This document shows positions 38,724 through 48,336 of a stretch of 64,000 nucleotides of DNA, piece by piece. Both the position numbers and the translations under genes were made by a program. This stretch comes from CAVVIH01 sp963748295 (lineage in GTDB: Bacteria > Acidobacteriota > Vicinamibacteria > Vicinamibacterales > 2-12-FULL-66-21). Under the pieces are notes generated by a model that worked only from the letters and a program-made list of their open reading frames with translations, was not told the DNA's origin and did no database searches. The stretch spans positions 248,001 to 312,000 of the forward strand of contig CAVVIH010000001.1 of the NCBI GenBank assembly GCA_963748295.1, written 5' to 3'. The number at the start of each line of letters is the position of its first letter. The stretch's first letter is position 1.

Positions 38724-40247
38724 ATGTCCCTTTTTCGAGTCAAACGTCTCGATCAACTCGTTGCCGAGTCCGAGCATGGCGAAGGCCGGCTCAAACGATC
38801 GCTCGGCGCGGTGCAGCTGACATCGCTCGGCATCGGCGCGATTATCGGCGCCGGCATCTTCTCGACCGTCGGCACCGCCGCCGCCGGCGGCCCCGCGCAC
38901 GTTGGCGCAGGTCCGGCGCTGATCATTTCCTTCGTCATCGTCGCGATCGCGTGCGGATTCGCCGCGCTCTGCTACGCGGAGTTCGCGGCGATGGTGCCGA
39001 TCTCCGGCTCCGCGTATACCTATGCGTACGCCACGCTCGGGGAGCTGGTGGCGTGGATCATCGGCTGGGACCTGATCATCGAGTACGCGGTCGGCAACGT
39101 CGCGGTGGCGATTTCGTGGTCGGGGTATTTTCAGGAACTGCTGCGCGGGTTCGGCATCGACTTCCCGCTCTGGCTCGGGATCGATTACCGCAGCGCGTCC
39201 CAGGCCGCGCACCACATCGCGGAGGCGCAGGCGGCAAATGTGGACCTCGCGACCCTTGGCATCGGCGTCGAGCGCGCCGCCGCCGCGCTGGCCGCCGCAC
39301 CTGTCGTCGCAGGCATGCCCATCGTCTTCAATCTTCCCGCGTTCGTGATCGTGATGCTGGTGACGTGGGTGCTCGTCCGCGGCATCAGCGAAAGCGCATG
39401 GCTGAACACGTCGATGGTCGTGTTGAAGCTCGCGATCATCGCGTTCTTCCTGATCATTGGCGCCTTTTACGTGAAGCCCGAGCACTGGACCCCGTTCGCG
39501 CCGAACGGCTGGACCGGGATCTCGAGCGCGGCGGCGATCATCTTCTTCGCGTACATCGGCTTCGACGCGGTGTCGACCGCCGCGGAGGAGACCAAGAACC
39601 CGCAGCGGGACATGCCGATCGGCATGATCGCGAGCCTCATCGTCTGCACCGTCATCTACATCGGTGTCGCCATCGTGCTGACCGGGATGGTGCCGTGGAA
39701 CGAGCTGGGCACGGCCGAGCCGCTGGCCACGGCGTTCTCCGCGATCGGATTGAACTGGGCGGCCGCGATCATCTCGCTCGGCGCCGTGTTCGCGACGACG
39801 TCCGTGCTCGTCGTCTTCCAGCTCGGCCAGCCACGCATCTTCTTCTCGATGGCGCGTGACGGGCTGCTCCCGCCGTGGGCGGCAAAGGTGCACCCGAAGT
39901 TCCACACGCCGCACATCACCACGATCCTGACCGGCGTGCTGGTCGCGGTGTTCGCCGGGATCGCGAACATCAACGAAGTCGTCGAGCTGACGAACATCGG
40001 CACGCTGTTCGCGTTCGTCATCGTCGCGGTCGGCATCCTCGTGCTTCGGCGCACGGATCCGGATCGCCACCGGCCCTTCCGCACACCGCTGGTGCCTCTC
40101 GTGCCTTTCGGCGCCATCATCTGCTGTGCTTACCTGATGCTGCAGCTGCCGCTGGCGACCTGGATTCGCTTCGTCGTCTGGCTTGCGGTCGGGCTCGTCT
40201 TCTATTTCCTGTACGGGGTCTACCACAGCAGGCTGCGTCCGCGCTGA
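38724..40247 (+). CDS. APC-family amino acid permease
   Basis: The 507-residue membrane protein has twelve or more spans. TM1 carries the unwound substrate motif GIGAIIGAGIFSTVG and a later segment has FFAYIGFDAVSTAAEETKNPQRDMP, both hallmarks of the cationic amino acid/YfnA-type branch. A long loop near residues 165-195 (ASQAAHHIAEAQAANVD) is larger than usual. It likely imports amino acids with protons. Intact and probably co-transcribed with the propeller gene before it. Confidence 0.92.
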   Translation: MSLFRVKRLDQLVAESEHGEGRLKRSLGAVQLTSLGIGAIIGAGIFSTVGTAAAGGPAHVGAGPALIISFVIVAIACGFAALCYAEFAAMVPISGSAYTYAYATLGELVAWIIGWDLIIEYAVGNVAVAISWSGYFQELLRGFGIDFPLWLGIDYRSASQAAHHIAEAQAANVDLATLGIGVERAAAALAAAPVVAGMPIVFNLPAFVIVMLVTWVLVRGISESAWLNTSMVVLKLAIIAFFLIIGAFYVKPEHWTPFAPNGWTGISSAAAIIFFAYIGFDAVSTAAEETKNPQRDMPIGMIASLIVCTVIYIGVAIVLTGMVPWNELGTAEPLATAFSAIGLNWAAAIISLGAVFATTSVLVVFQLGQPRIFFSMARDGLLPPWAAKVHPKFHTPHITTILTGVLVAVFAGIANINEVVELTNIGTLFAFVIVAVGILVLRRTDPDRHRPFRTPLVPLVPFGAIICCAYLMLQLPLATWIRFVVWLAVGLVFYFLYGVYHSRLRPR

Positions 40248-40269
40248 GCGGCGCAGGCGGGGTAGGTGG

Positions 40270-40308
40270 TAGAATGACTGTTTGGAATTGCTGCGAAATT
40301 CCGGACAG
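40270..40308 (+). promoter_or_regulatory. -10 element and dyad operator before uvrA
   Basis: TAGAAT (40270-40275) is a good -10 for uvrA. Directly after it lies a dyad: CTGT (40278-40281), two bases, GGAATT (40284-40289), 7 bases, AATTCC (40297-40302), two bases, ACAG (40305-40308). Its position over the start of transcription, six bases before the ATG, fits a repressor site. It differs from the E. coli LexA box in spacing. No clear -35 was found. Confidence 0.55.
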
Positions 40309-40313
40309 TAAGC

Positions 40314-43173
40314 ATGGCCCACGACTGGATTGCAGTACGCGGAGCCCGCGTTCACAACCTCAAGAATATCGACGTCGATCTCCCGCGCGATCAGCTCGTG
40401 GTGATCACGGGTCTGTCCGGCTCGGGTAAGTCGTCGCTCGCCTTCGACACCATTTATGCCGAAGGGCAGCGGCGCTACGTCGAATCGCTGTCGTCCTACG
40501 CCCGGCAGTTCCTCGAGCAGATGGAGAAGCCGGACGTCGACCTGATCGACGGCCTTTCCCCGGCGATCGCGATCGAACAGAAAACGACCGGCTCCAACCC
40601 GCGGTCCACGGTTGGAACCGTTACCGAAATCTACGATTACCTCCGCCTGCTGTTCGCGAACATCGGCGTCCCGCACTGTCATCTCTGCGGCCGTGAGATT
40701 GCCTCGCAGTCGCTCGATCGCATCGTCGACATGGTGATGCTGTCGCCTGGCGAGGAGCGCGTGAACGTCCTCGCGCCAATCGTGCGCGGCCGCAAGGGGG
40801 AGTTCAAGAAGGAGCTGGCCGGCCTGCGCGCGCGCGGGTTCACCAAGGCCCGCGTCGACGGCCAGCTGCGGTCGCTCGAGGACGACATCAAGCTGGATCG
40901 CCGCAGGAATCACACCATCGATGTCGTCGTCGATCGCCTGATCCTGAAGCCCGGCGTCGAACGCCGGCTCACCGAATCGGTGGACATCGCGCTCGGGCTG
41001 GCCGACGACATCGTCGTGATCAACACGCTCGACGGCGGCGATCGGCTGTTCTCGCGACGCCTGGCCTGCACCTACTGCGGCGTCAGCATGCCCGAGATGA
41101 CGCCCCGCGCCTTCTCGTTCAACTCACCTCACGGCGCCTGCACCGACTGTCAGGGACTCGGCGCGGTGTATGACTTCGATCCGTCGCGGCTGGTGCCCGA
41201 CGAATCGGTATCGCTGCAGGACGGCGCCATCGTTCCGTGGGCGCGAGGGGATCGCAAGCTCGTACGCGAAGCGCTTGCCGTTCTCAGCAGGACTTTCGGA
41301 ATCGACTTGACCGTTCCGTTCCGCCGGTTGCCGCGAAAGTTGCGCGACATCCTGCTGTTCGGAGCCGGAACCGCGGCACGGCGCGGTGACGCGGACGATG
41401 TGCGGCGGAGGAAGAAGCGCGAAGCCGATCCGTTCGGCGCCGGATTCGAGGGGCTGATCCCCAATCTCCGCAGGCGGTACGAGGAAGGCTCCTGGGCCGA
41501 TCAGGAAGCGCTCGAACCGTACCGCGCGCTTCGGCCGTGCCCGTCCTGTCAGGGGGAGCGGCTGAAGCCGCAGAGCCGCGCGGTCCGGGTGAAAGGCAGG
41601 ACGATGTCCGAATTCGTCAACCTGCCGATTTCGGAGGCGCTGAACGCGATCGACGCGCTTCAGCTTTCCGACCGGGAGCACATGATCGCGAGCCGGATCA
41701 TTCGCGAGATTCGCGACCGCCTGCACTTCCTCAACGACGTCGGCGTCGGGTATTTGACGCTCGCGCGCAGCGCGGCAACGCTGTCGGGTGGGGAAGGCCA
41801 GCGTATCAGGCTCGCCACGCAAATCGGCTCCAACCTCACCGGCGTGTTGTACGTGCTGGACGAGCCGTCCATCGGCCTGCACCAGCGGGACAACCGTGCG
41901 CTGTTGTCGACCCTCGCGCGGCTGAGAGACCTCGGCAACACGGTCGTCGTCGTCGAACACGACGAGGAGACGATCCGCACTGCCGACTACATCGTCGATC
42001 TCGGTCCGGGCGCCGGCGAGCACGGCGGACACGTGATTTTTCAAGGCACGCCGGCCGAGCTCCTTCAGGACGGCGCTGGCTCGCTGACCGCCGCGTACCT
42101 GAAAGGCGAGCGGGCCATCAGCACGCCAAAGAATCGACGGCCGGCGTCGCGCGGGGAGGTCGTCATCAAAGGCGCCCGCGCGAACAACCTGAAGGACATC
42201 GACATCGCGATTCCTCTCGGCGTGCTGACGACCGTCACCGGCGTGAGCGGATCGGGCAAATCGACGCTGGTCAACGAGATCCTCTACCGTGCCCTCGCGC
42301 GGCTGCTCTATCGCGCGGCCGACGAACCTGGCGTCCACACGGCGATCGAAGGGATCGAGCTGCTCGACAAAGTCATTCAGATCGACCAGTCGCCAATTGG
42401 CCGGACACCGCGATCCAATCCTGCGACCTACACCGGGCTGTTCACGTTCATCCGGGAACTGTTCGCGATGCTCCCGGACGCCAAGGCGCGGGGCTTCCGG
42501 CCGGGCCGTTTCTCGTTCAACGTCAAGGGCGGGCGCTGCGAAGCGTGTCAGGGCGACGGGGTGATCGCCATCGAGATGCACTTCCTGCCGGACGTCTACG
42601 TGACGTGCGAGCAGTGCAAGGGACGGCGGTACAACCGCGAAACGCTCGAAATCAAGTACCGCGGCAAGTCGATCGCCGACGTCCTCGATCTGACGGTCGA
42701 TCAGGCGCTGCCGCTTCTCGAGAACTTCCCGCCAATCGCGAACAAGCTCCGCACGCTGCAGGACGTCGGACTGGGATACATCGAGCTCGGCCAGTCGGCA
42801 ACCACGCTGAGCGGCGGCGAGGCGCAGAGAGTGAAGCTCTCCAAGGAGCTGTCGCGCCGCGGGCACCGGCAAGACGCTCTACATCCTGGACGAGCCCACG
42901 ACCGGCCTGCACTTCGAGGACACACACAAGCTGCTCGACGTGCTCAACAAACTTGTGGATCAGGGCAACACAGTTGTAATCATCGAGCACAACCTCGACG
43001 TCATCAAATCCGCGGACTACGTGATCGACCTTGGTCCCGAAGGAGGGGAGGCGGGCGGCCGCATAGTTGCGAGGGGGACTCCTGAGGAAGTCGCAAGGAG
43101 CCGAGAATCCTTTACGGGACGGTTTCTGGCCGATGTCCTGGGCGCTGCGCCGGCCCGCCAGGCGGCGTCGTAG
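40314..43173 (+). CDS. uvrA: excinuclease ABC subunit A, one apparent frameshift
   Basis: UvrA is the damage-sensing ATPase dimer of nucleotide excision repair. Walker A motifs are GLSGSGKSSLAFDT and GVSGSGKSTLVNEI, signatures LSGGEGQRIRLATQIG and LSGGEAQRVKLSKEL, and zinc modules CTYCG with CTDCQG, and CEACQG with CEQCKG. The frame breaks at about 42863, where removing one base from the GGG in ccgcgggcacc restores RRGTGKTLYILDEPTTGLH and the C-terminus ending PARQAAS. With the fix the protein is about 952 residues, normal for UvrA. Gene order gives no uvrB or uvrC nearby. Confidence 0.94.
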
Positions 43174-43221
43174 CGGTCCGAAACGACGGTTTCCGGAGCA
43201 AAAACCGTGGGATTGCGGCAA

Positions 43222-43249
43222 CTTACAATTTTGAGCGCTGTGGTATCAT
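43222..43249 (+). promoter_or_regulatory. candidate promoter upstream of lpxC
   Basis: TATCAT at 43244-43249 is a reasonable -10, with CTTACA (43222-43227) 16 bases before it as a weak -35. It lies about 190 bases before lpxC. The 43250-43441 stretch, which would be the leader, holds no gene I can support. Confidence 0.4.
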
Positions 43250-43441
43250 TGCCACACTCTCAGGCCTCCACACTGTGGCTGGCCGGCCACAATCGTCGCT
43301 CCGTGACCCGATTCCGCACGCGGTTTTCGACACGCAAGACGAACCAAGTCAACAACTTAGGCGCCGTATACCAGATGTCCTGCGGGTGGCAGACTGTTTG
43401 CTGAGCTGGGAGAAGCTCTCCCCCATGCGATCCGAGAGGTC

Positions 43442-44359
43442 ATGAACGCGCAGCGCACCCTCCGTCGAACCGTCTCCTGCACCGGAATCGGCCTTCATTC
43501 CGGCAACAAGGTCACTCTGTCGCTCAAGCCGGCGCCGGCCGATTACGGCATCCGGTTCCAGCGCTCCGACCTGGGGGGACTCGAGATTCCGGCTACCGTC
43601 ACGCACCTTGGCGGCATCCAGTACCAGACCGGGCTGACCCGCGAGGCGGTCTCCGTCGAGACGGTGGAGCACCTGCTGGCCGCCCTCACAGCGCTGGGGA
43701 TCGACAACGTCATCGTCGAGTTGAACCACCCCGAAGTGCCGATCATGGACGGCAGCGCCGCGCCGTTCGTCTACCTGATCCTGAATGAAGCGGGCGTCAA
43801 GCGCCTCCAGGCGCCGCGCCGGTATCTCAAGGTGCTGCGGCCGATCTCGCTGACGCAGGGCGACAAGCGCATTGCGCTCTACCCGTCCGAGCAGTTCAAG
43901 GTCACCTACAGCATCAGCTTCGATCATCCGCTCCTGCGGCATCAGTCGCGGACGATGCGGATCACCGAGGAGAGCTTCGTCGAGGAGATCGCCCCGGCGC
44001 GGACGTTCGGGTTCCTGAAGGAAGTCGAGATGCTGCGTCAGCGCGGGCTCGCGCTGGGCGGCTCGCTGGACAACGCGATCGTGCTGGGCGAGACCGGCGT
44101 CCTGAACAACGCGCTGCGGTTCGAGGACGAGTTCGTCCGCCACAAGATCCTGGACGTCATCGGCGATCTTTCGCTGGTCGGGCACCCCGTGGTCGGCCAC
44201 CTGGTTGCGCATCGCGGCGGCCACGCGCTCCACACGGCGTTCGCGGCCAAGATCCTCGAAGAGACCGACGCCTGGCGTCTCCTCGAAGCTCCGGCTGATC
44301 CATCTGTCGTGGCGATTCCGTCGGCTGCAGCGAAACCTGCGGCGAGACTGGCGAACTAA
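43442..44359 (+). CDS. lpxC: UDP-3-O-acyl-N-acetylglucosamine deacetylase
   Basis: LpxC catalyses the committed step of lipid A synthesis in the cytoplasm. The 305-residue protein starts RTLRRTVSCTGIGLHSG and has the zinc ligands in ETVEHLLAALTAL and FVRHKILDVIGDL, plus the catalytic His in GHALHTAFAAKIL and EVPIMDGSAAPF. All expected residues are present. It implies an outer membrane with lipid A. The stop is followed after 9 bases by the convergent radical SAM gene. Confidence 0.95.
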   Translation: MNAQRTLRRTVSCTGIGLHSGNKVTLSLKPAPADYGIRFQRSDLGGLEIPATVTHLGGIQYQTGLTREAVSVETVEHLLAALTALGIDNVIVELNHPEVPIMDGSAAPFVYLILNEAGVKRLQAPRRYLKVLRPISLTQGDKRIALYPSEQFKVTYSISFDHPLLRHQSRTMRITEESFVEEIAPARTFGFLKEVEMLRQRGLALGGSLDNAIVLGETGVLNNALRFEDEFVRHKILDVIGDLSLVGHPVVGHLVAHRGGHALHTAFAAKILEETDAWRLLEAPADPSVVAIPSAAAKPAARLAN

Positions 44360-44368
44360 GCTTCCAGC

Positions 44369-45730
44369 TCAGATCACCAGCAGCGTCTTCGTCGTTGTTG
44401 GTGATCCGCACGCCTCGAACCAGTCGATTCCCTCGCTGACCAGATCGAACTTCAACGCGTAGCGCCCCGGCTTGTCCGGAGCGGTGAAGCGCAGGCGGAC
44501 GTCGGCTGTCTCCCCAGGACCGACGTTGGCCGGGAGCCAGGCGCGCTCGAAATCCCGGTTGATGACGGTGCTGTCGCGATCGCAGAGCTGCGCGCCAAGG
44601 CGGACCAGGCGGCGCCCGTAGCTGGCCTGGGCCGGAAACGGCCGCGTCGAGAGGTTGCGCACCAGCGTCCGCAGTTCCGTCGGGCGTCCCTTTCGCGCGA
44701 TCACCGGCAGCGCCGCGAGCGGACCCTTCACGTCGATCCGCGCCCGCGGCGTCGCACCCGGGATCGCATTTCCCAGATTGTTGTCGTCCCAGATCTCGTG
44801 CTTGATCGCGGCGAGCCCCGGCGTGCCGGGCACGAAGCGCTTCGAGAACATGTCCTCGGGATGATCGGTCAGCTCCCAGCAAAGCCGGTCGATGCCGAGG
44901 TCGGCCGCCATCGTCCGCGCCCGCGTCATCTCCTCGTCGCTGTCGTTGTGCGAGAAGAGAATGTAGCGCCAGTTGATGAACGGCACGTCGCGGCCGTTGC
45001 GGCGCTTTTCCTCCGCGGCGGTTCGAAGATTCGCGATCGCCTTCTCGAACTCGCCGCGGCGCCGGTAGATCGCGTAGCTCTCGGCTGTCGCTCCGTCGAT
45101 CGAGAACGTGACTTCGTCGATTCCGGAGTGCACGAGCCGCCTGACCTGATCCGGCGTGAACGCCAGGCCGTTGGTGCTGGTGTAGAGATACACCTGTGGA
45201 AACCGCGACTTGATGTACTCGCACATCTCGATCGCGCGCTTGTGCAGGAACGTCTCGCCGTAGTTGAAGAAGTCGATGCGAACCAGCGAGGGCCCCGCTT
45301 CGTCGACGACGCGGCGGAAGATCTCGAAGTCCAGCATGCCGGCCTTGCGGGTCCGCGTGATGCCGGTTTCGGGCGCGCAGCATGCCTGCGCGCAGGAGAT
45401 GTTGCAGGCGGCGGTGCACTCGATATACAGCCGGGAGGGCAGCAGCCCGACGTCGAGGGCGCGCTGCGGCGGCGCTTCGTCCTTCTTGAGCGGAAGCTTG
45501 AGCGGGCAGTCGCCACAGAATTTCGACCCGCCGGCGTTGAGGTCGCGGCGCAGCGTCGACGCCAGGGCGCCGGTCCACACCGCCGAGACGCTCTCCGATT
45601 TGACGTCCCCGAGCACGCGCTTGCCGTACGGGTCGGCGCACCCGCAGACGAGGCGTCCATCGCACAGGAGCACCATCGTGCTCGAGGGCCACGAACAGGT
45701 GAAACGCGTGGCGAGGTAGTTCAGCGACAC
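44369..45730 (-). CDS. radical SAM protein with N-terminal SPASM-like segment
   Basis: The 453-residue protein opens with a Cys-rich segment (LCDGRLVCGCADPYGKRVLG, then FCGDCPLKL) that looks like a SPASM cluster domain placed before the radical SAM core. The core has cysteines as C-TAA-C-NIS-C-AQA-C-C, so the loop from CN reads CX3CX3C rather than CX3CX2C. Later motifs DFFNYGETFLH and TSTNGLAF fit the fold (GGE-like strand and the following strand). The last 110 residues form a beta-sandwich-like region (ADVRLRFTAPDKPGRYALKF). The substrate is unknown. It is the last gene of an ECF sigma/STAS/small protein operon. Confidence 0.8.
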   Translation of the reverse strand: MSLNYLATRFTCSWPSSTMVLLCDGRLVCGCADPYGKRVLGDVKSESVSAVWTGALASTLRRDLNAGGSKFCGDCPLKLPLKKDEAPPQRALDVGLLPSRLYIECTAACNISCAQACCAPETGITRTRKAGMLDFEIFRRVVDEAGPSLVRIDFFNYGETFLHKRAIEMCEYIKSRFPQVYLYTSTNGLAFTPDQVRRLVHSGIDEVTFSIDGATAESYAIYRRRGEFEKAIANLRTAAEEKRRNGRDVPFINWRYILFSHNDSDEEMTRARTMAADLGIDRLCWELTDHPEDMFSKRFVPGTPGLAAIKHEIWDDNNLGNAIPGATPRARIDVKGPLAALPVIARKGRPTELRTLVRNLSTRPFPAQASYGRRLVRLGAQLCDRDSTVINRDFERAWLPANVGPGETADVRLRFTAPDKPGRYALKFDLVSEGIDWFEACGSPTTTKTLLVI

Positions 45731-45743
45731 GGACTGGGGCCTG

Positions 45744-46013
45744 CTAGGCTTTTTTCCTGAGCCTCTTCATGTAGGCGCCGAGCCGCTCGTTCTCGTAGGA
45801 CACGAAATTGAGGAAGAGGCTCTCGGCGAAGTACTGGCGGCGCTCGTCGTTGTTCATCTGCTCGATCAGGTTCTGAATCTCGCGCACGGTGTCTTCGAAC
45901 GTGCGATCGAGCTCGCGCCGGGCGGTCAGCTCGCGATAGAGCGTTTCGAGCAGCGTCAGCAGATCGCCGTCCAGGGCGACCGCGGCGCCGGCGGTCGTTT
46001 TGATCGTGTGCAT
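45744..46013 (-). CDS. small helical protein of unknown function
   Basis: The 89-residue protein is strongly helical and charged (LLTLLETLYRELTARREL, EIQNLIEQMNNDERRQ) and ends in a basic KRLRKKA. There are no cysteines, no signal peptide and no Gly/Ser-rich core. It starts 4 bases after the STAS gene and stops 13 bases before the radical SAM start, so it belongs to the operon. It could be a partner or regulator of the STAS protein. I do not recognise a family. Confidence 0.7.
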   Translation of the reverse strand: MHTIKTTAGAAVALDGDLLTLLETLYRELTARRELDRTFEDTVREIQNLIEQMNNDERRQYFAESLFLNFVSYENERLGAYMKRLRKKA

Positions 46014-46017
46014 CGAG

Positions 46018-46359
46018 TTAGGCTCCGAAGCTTTTGACGGCGCTGGGTTCGTCCGGGTGTACCTCGATGAAGTTCTGCGCCCCGGTCATCGTCAGCATCG
46101 TTTCGACGCGCTTCTGGACGCCGGCGAGCTTGAGGGCGCCGCCGGCCGCGGTCGCCTGCCGGTAGAGATCCATCAGGCACCCGATCGTGGCGCTGTCGAC
46201 GTAGCCGACCGACGACAGGTTGACGACCACGCGGCGCTCGCCGGTGGCGATCAGCTGCGTCACGGCCGACGAGAATTCGGAGAGCAGCGGGTACATCAGG
46301 CGCGATTCGCCGACGCGCACGACCGCAATCCCGTTTGCGTTTTCGGTAGTGAGGTTCAT
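46018..46359 (-). CDS. STAS-domain anti-sigma factor antagonist-like protein
   Basis: The 113-residue protein is a single STAS domain: VVVNLSSVGYVDSATIGCLMD contains the conserved Ser (VDSAT) phosphorylated in SpoIIAA-type antagonists. These proteins release sigma factors by binding an anti-sigma kinase. The start overlaps the stop of the ECF sigma gene by 4 bases. No anti-sigma kinase gene lies in the operon, so its partner must be elsewhere or absent. Confidence 0.88.
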   Translation of the reverse strand: MNLTTENANGIAVVRVGESRLMYPLLSEFSSAVTQLIATGERRVVVNLSSVGYVDSATIGCLMDLYRQATAAGGALKLAGVQKRVETMLTMTGAQNFIEVHPDEPSAVKSFGA

Positions 46360-47009
46360 TCAGACACTCCGGATCGCCGGCCCCGTCCGCGCGCGGTCGA
46401 GCCGCGGCGGCGTCGCACGGCGGGCTGTTTGTCCTGCAGGCGCTTCAACTGGTGCGCCAGCTCGATGCGTCCGCGGTTGATGCGCGACTTGACGGTTCCC
46501 TCGGGCAACCCCAGCTGATCGGCGATCTCCTGGTACGACAATTCCTGCAAGTCGCGCAGGATGACGGCGGTCCGCAGCGTTGCCGGCAGCGCCTGCAGCG
46601 CCTGCCGCAGCAGCGCGCGAAGATCCTGGTGCTCGGCCGCCTGATACGGCCCGCGGTCCGCCGACGCCGGCTGCAGGTCGCCGGTGTCCACTTCGCGCGC
46701 GATCGTCTGCCGCTCCTTCCGGACGCTGCGATAGTGATCGATGCACAGGTTCCGGCTGATGCTGACGATCCACGTCTGAAAATTCGCCCGCCGATCGAAC
46801 GTCGCCAGCGCCTTGAATATCTTCAGGAAGATATCCTGCGTCAGGTCTTCGGCTTCGTCGTGCTTGCCGACGAACTTGTAGGCGACATTGAAGACCTTGC
46901 GCCAGTTCTGTCGGACGACGGCTTCCCACGCCGCCTGGTCACCCTTCAGACACTGCTCGATGAGGCTGTCGGGCGTTGCCGGTTGCCCGGCCGCGGATTC
47001 AACAGACAT
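46356..47009 (-). CDS. ECF-type RNA polymerase sigma factor
   Basis: The 217-residue protein has region 2 (DEAEDLTQDIFLKIFKAL and FQTWIVSISRNLCIDHYR) and region 4 (LPATLRTAVILRDLQELS, YQEIADQLGLPEGTVKSRI). The C-terminus is Arg-rich (RRRRGSTARGRGRR), longer than usual and perhaps a nucleic-acid tail. It heads an operon with STAS, a small protein and radical SAM. It is divergent from lysA. No anti-sigma gene follows, which is unusual for an ECF factor. Confidence 0.9.
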   Translation of the reverse strand: MSVESAAGQPATPDSLIEQCLKGDQAAWEAVVRQNWRKVFNVAYKFVGKHDEAEDLTQDIFLKIFKALATFDRRANFQTWIVSISRNLCIDHYRSVRKERQTIAREVDTGDLQPASADRGPYQAAEHQDLRALLRQALQALPATLRTAVILRDLQELSYQEIADQLGLPEGTVKSRINRGRIELAHQLKRLQDKQPAVRRRRGSTARGRGRRSGVSE

Positions 47010-47093
47010 GCGTCATCAGTGTCGAGCCTGCAGGGTAGGCATGGCGGATCATAACAGTATAACGTGCGCCGCGTATTACAATCACAGCACATC

Positions 47094-48335
47094 GTGACAG
47101 GATTTCTCCGACAGCAAGGGGCCCTTTTCTGCGACGGCGTTCCGCTCTCCCGCATCGTTGAAACAGAAGGCACTCCACTCTATGTCTACAGCGCAGCGAC
47201 CATCGTCGAACGCTACCGCGCGATCGACGAGGCGTTCGGCTCGTACCCGCATACGCTCCACTACGCGCTGAAGGCAAACTCGACCCTCGCCATCGTGCGG
47301 CTGCTCCGGAGTCTCGGCAGCGGCGTCGACGCGAATTCCGGCGGCGAGATCGACGTCGCCCTGCGCGCCGGCTTCATTCCTCCGCAGATCGTCTTCACCG
47401 GCGTCGGCAAGACCGAGGCCGAGCTCGTGCAGGCCATCGACCTCGGGGTCAAGACGATCAACGCGGAATCGGACGGCGAGCTCGAACGGATCGACCGGCT
47501 GGCGCGGATGCGGCAGACCCGCGCGCGCGTCGCGCTGCGGGTCAACCCGGACATCGACGCGCGCAGCCACCCGCACATCTCGACCGGATTGAAGATCAAC
47601 AAGTTCGGCATCGCGATGGACAACGCGCGCGAGATCGGCCGGCGCTTCGCGCGCGCCGAGGGAGTCGAGATCGTCGGCCTGCACAGCCACGTCGGCTCGC
47701 AGATCGTCGATCTGGATCCGCTCCGTCGCGCCGCCAGTGCGCTCGTCACGCTGGCGCGCGAGCTGGGTGACGATGGGATCGCGATCGAGCATCTCGACGT
47801 CGGCGGCGGCCTTGGCGTGTCGTACGACGGCGCCGCGGTGCCGACCGCCCGCGAATACGCGGATGCGCTGCTGCCGATCGTGCGCGAATCGGGCCTGGCG
47901 ATCGTGCTCGAACCGGGGCGCAACATCGTCGCGCCCGCGGGCGCGCTGCTGTCGCGCGTCGTGGACGTCAAGGAGCGGGCCGGCGGCGTGCTGTTCGTCG
48001 TGCTCGACGCCGGCATGACCGAACTGATCCGGCCGATGCTGTACAACGCCTTCCACCGCATCGAGCCGGTCATCGAGCGCAGCGGCCCCGAAGTGACCTG
48101 CGACATCGTCGGGCCGCTCTGCGAGAGCAGCGATACGCTCGGCAAACAGCGCAGCCTGCCAAGACCGCAGGTCGGCGATCTCTTTGCGATCCTCGACACC
48201 GGCGCCTACGGATCCGTGATGGCCTCGAACTACAATCGCCGGCCCATGCCAGCCGAAGTGCTGGTCGAGAACGGCGGCTATTCCGTGATCCGCCGGCGGC
48301 AGACCGTCGACGACCTCGTGGCGCTGGAAAGCTGA
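47094..48335 (+). CDS. lysA: diaminopimelate decarboxylase
   Basis: LysA decarboxylates meso-diaminopimelate to lysine with PLP. I choose the GTG at 47094 (MTGFLRQQGALFCDGVPL); ten upstream in-frame codons are not family-like. The PLP lysine is in HYALKANS, HSHVGSQIVDLDPL carries the conserved His, DVGGGLGVSYDG and LEPGRNIVAPAG follow, and the partner Cys is in GPLCESSDTL. It is 413 residues and intact. The tmk start follows the stop after one base, so the two are co-transcribed. Confidence 0.94.
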   Translation: MTGFLRQQGALFCDGVPLSRIVETEGTPLYVYSAATIVERYRAIDEAFGSYPHTLHYALKANSTLAIVRLLRSLGSGVDANSGGEIDVALRAGFIPPQIVFTGVGKTEAELVQAIDLGVKTINAESDGELERIDRLARMRQTRARVALRVNPDIDARSHPHISTGLKINKFGIAMDNAREIGRRFARAEGVEIVGLHSHVGSQIVDLDPLRRAASALVTLARELGDDGIAIEHLDVGGGLGVSYDGAAVPTAREYADALLPIVRESGLAIVLEPGRNIVAPAGALLSRVVDVKERAGGVLFVVLDAGMTELIRPMLYNAFHRIEPVIERSGPEVTCDIVGPLCESSDTLGKQRSLPRPQVGDLFAILDTGAYGSVMASNYNRRPMPAEVLVENGGYSVIRRRQTVDDLVALES

Positions 48336-48336
48336 C

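Noticed and set aside
40278..40308. Classical LexA box before uvrA
   Set aside because: CTGT and ACAG are 23 bases apart instead of 8; kept only as an unassigned dyad operator.
38571..40913. 780-residue minus-strand frame opposite the permease and uvrA
   Set aside because: Same reason: His/Arg/Asp-rich with no domain, while the plus strand encodes intact APC and UvrA motifs.
45744..46013. RiPP precursor next to a radical SAM gene
   Set aside because: The 89-residue protein has no Cys, no Gly/Ser/Thr-rich core or leader-core pattern and looks helical throughout; the operon partner is a STAS/sigma pair.
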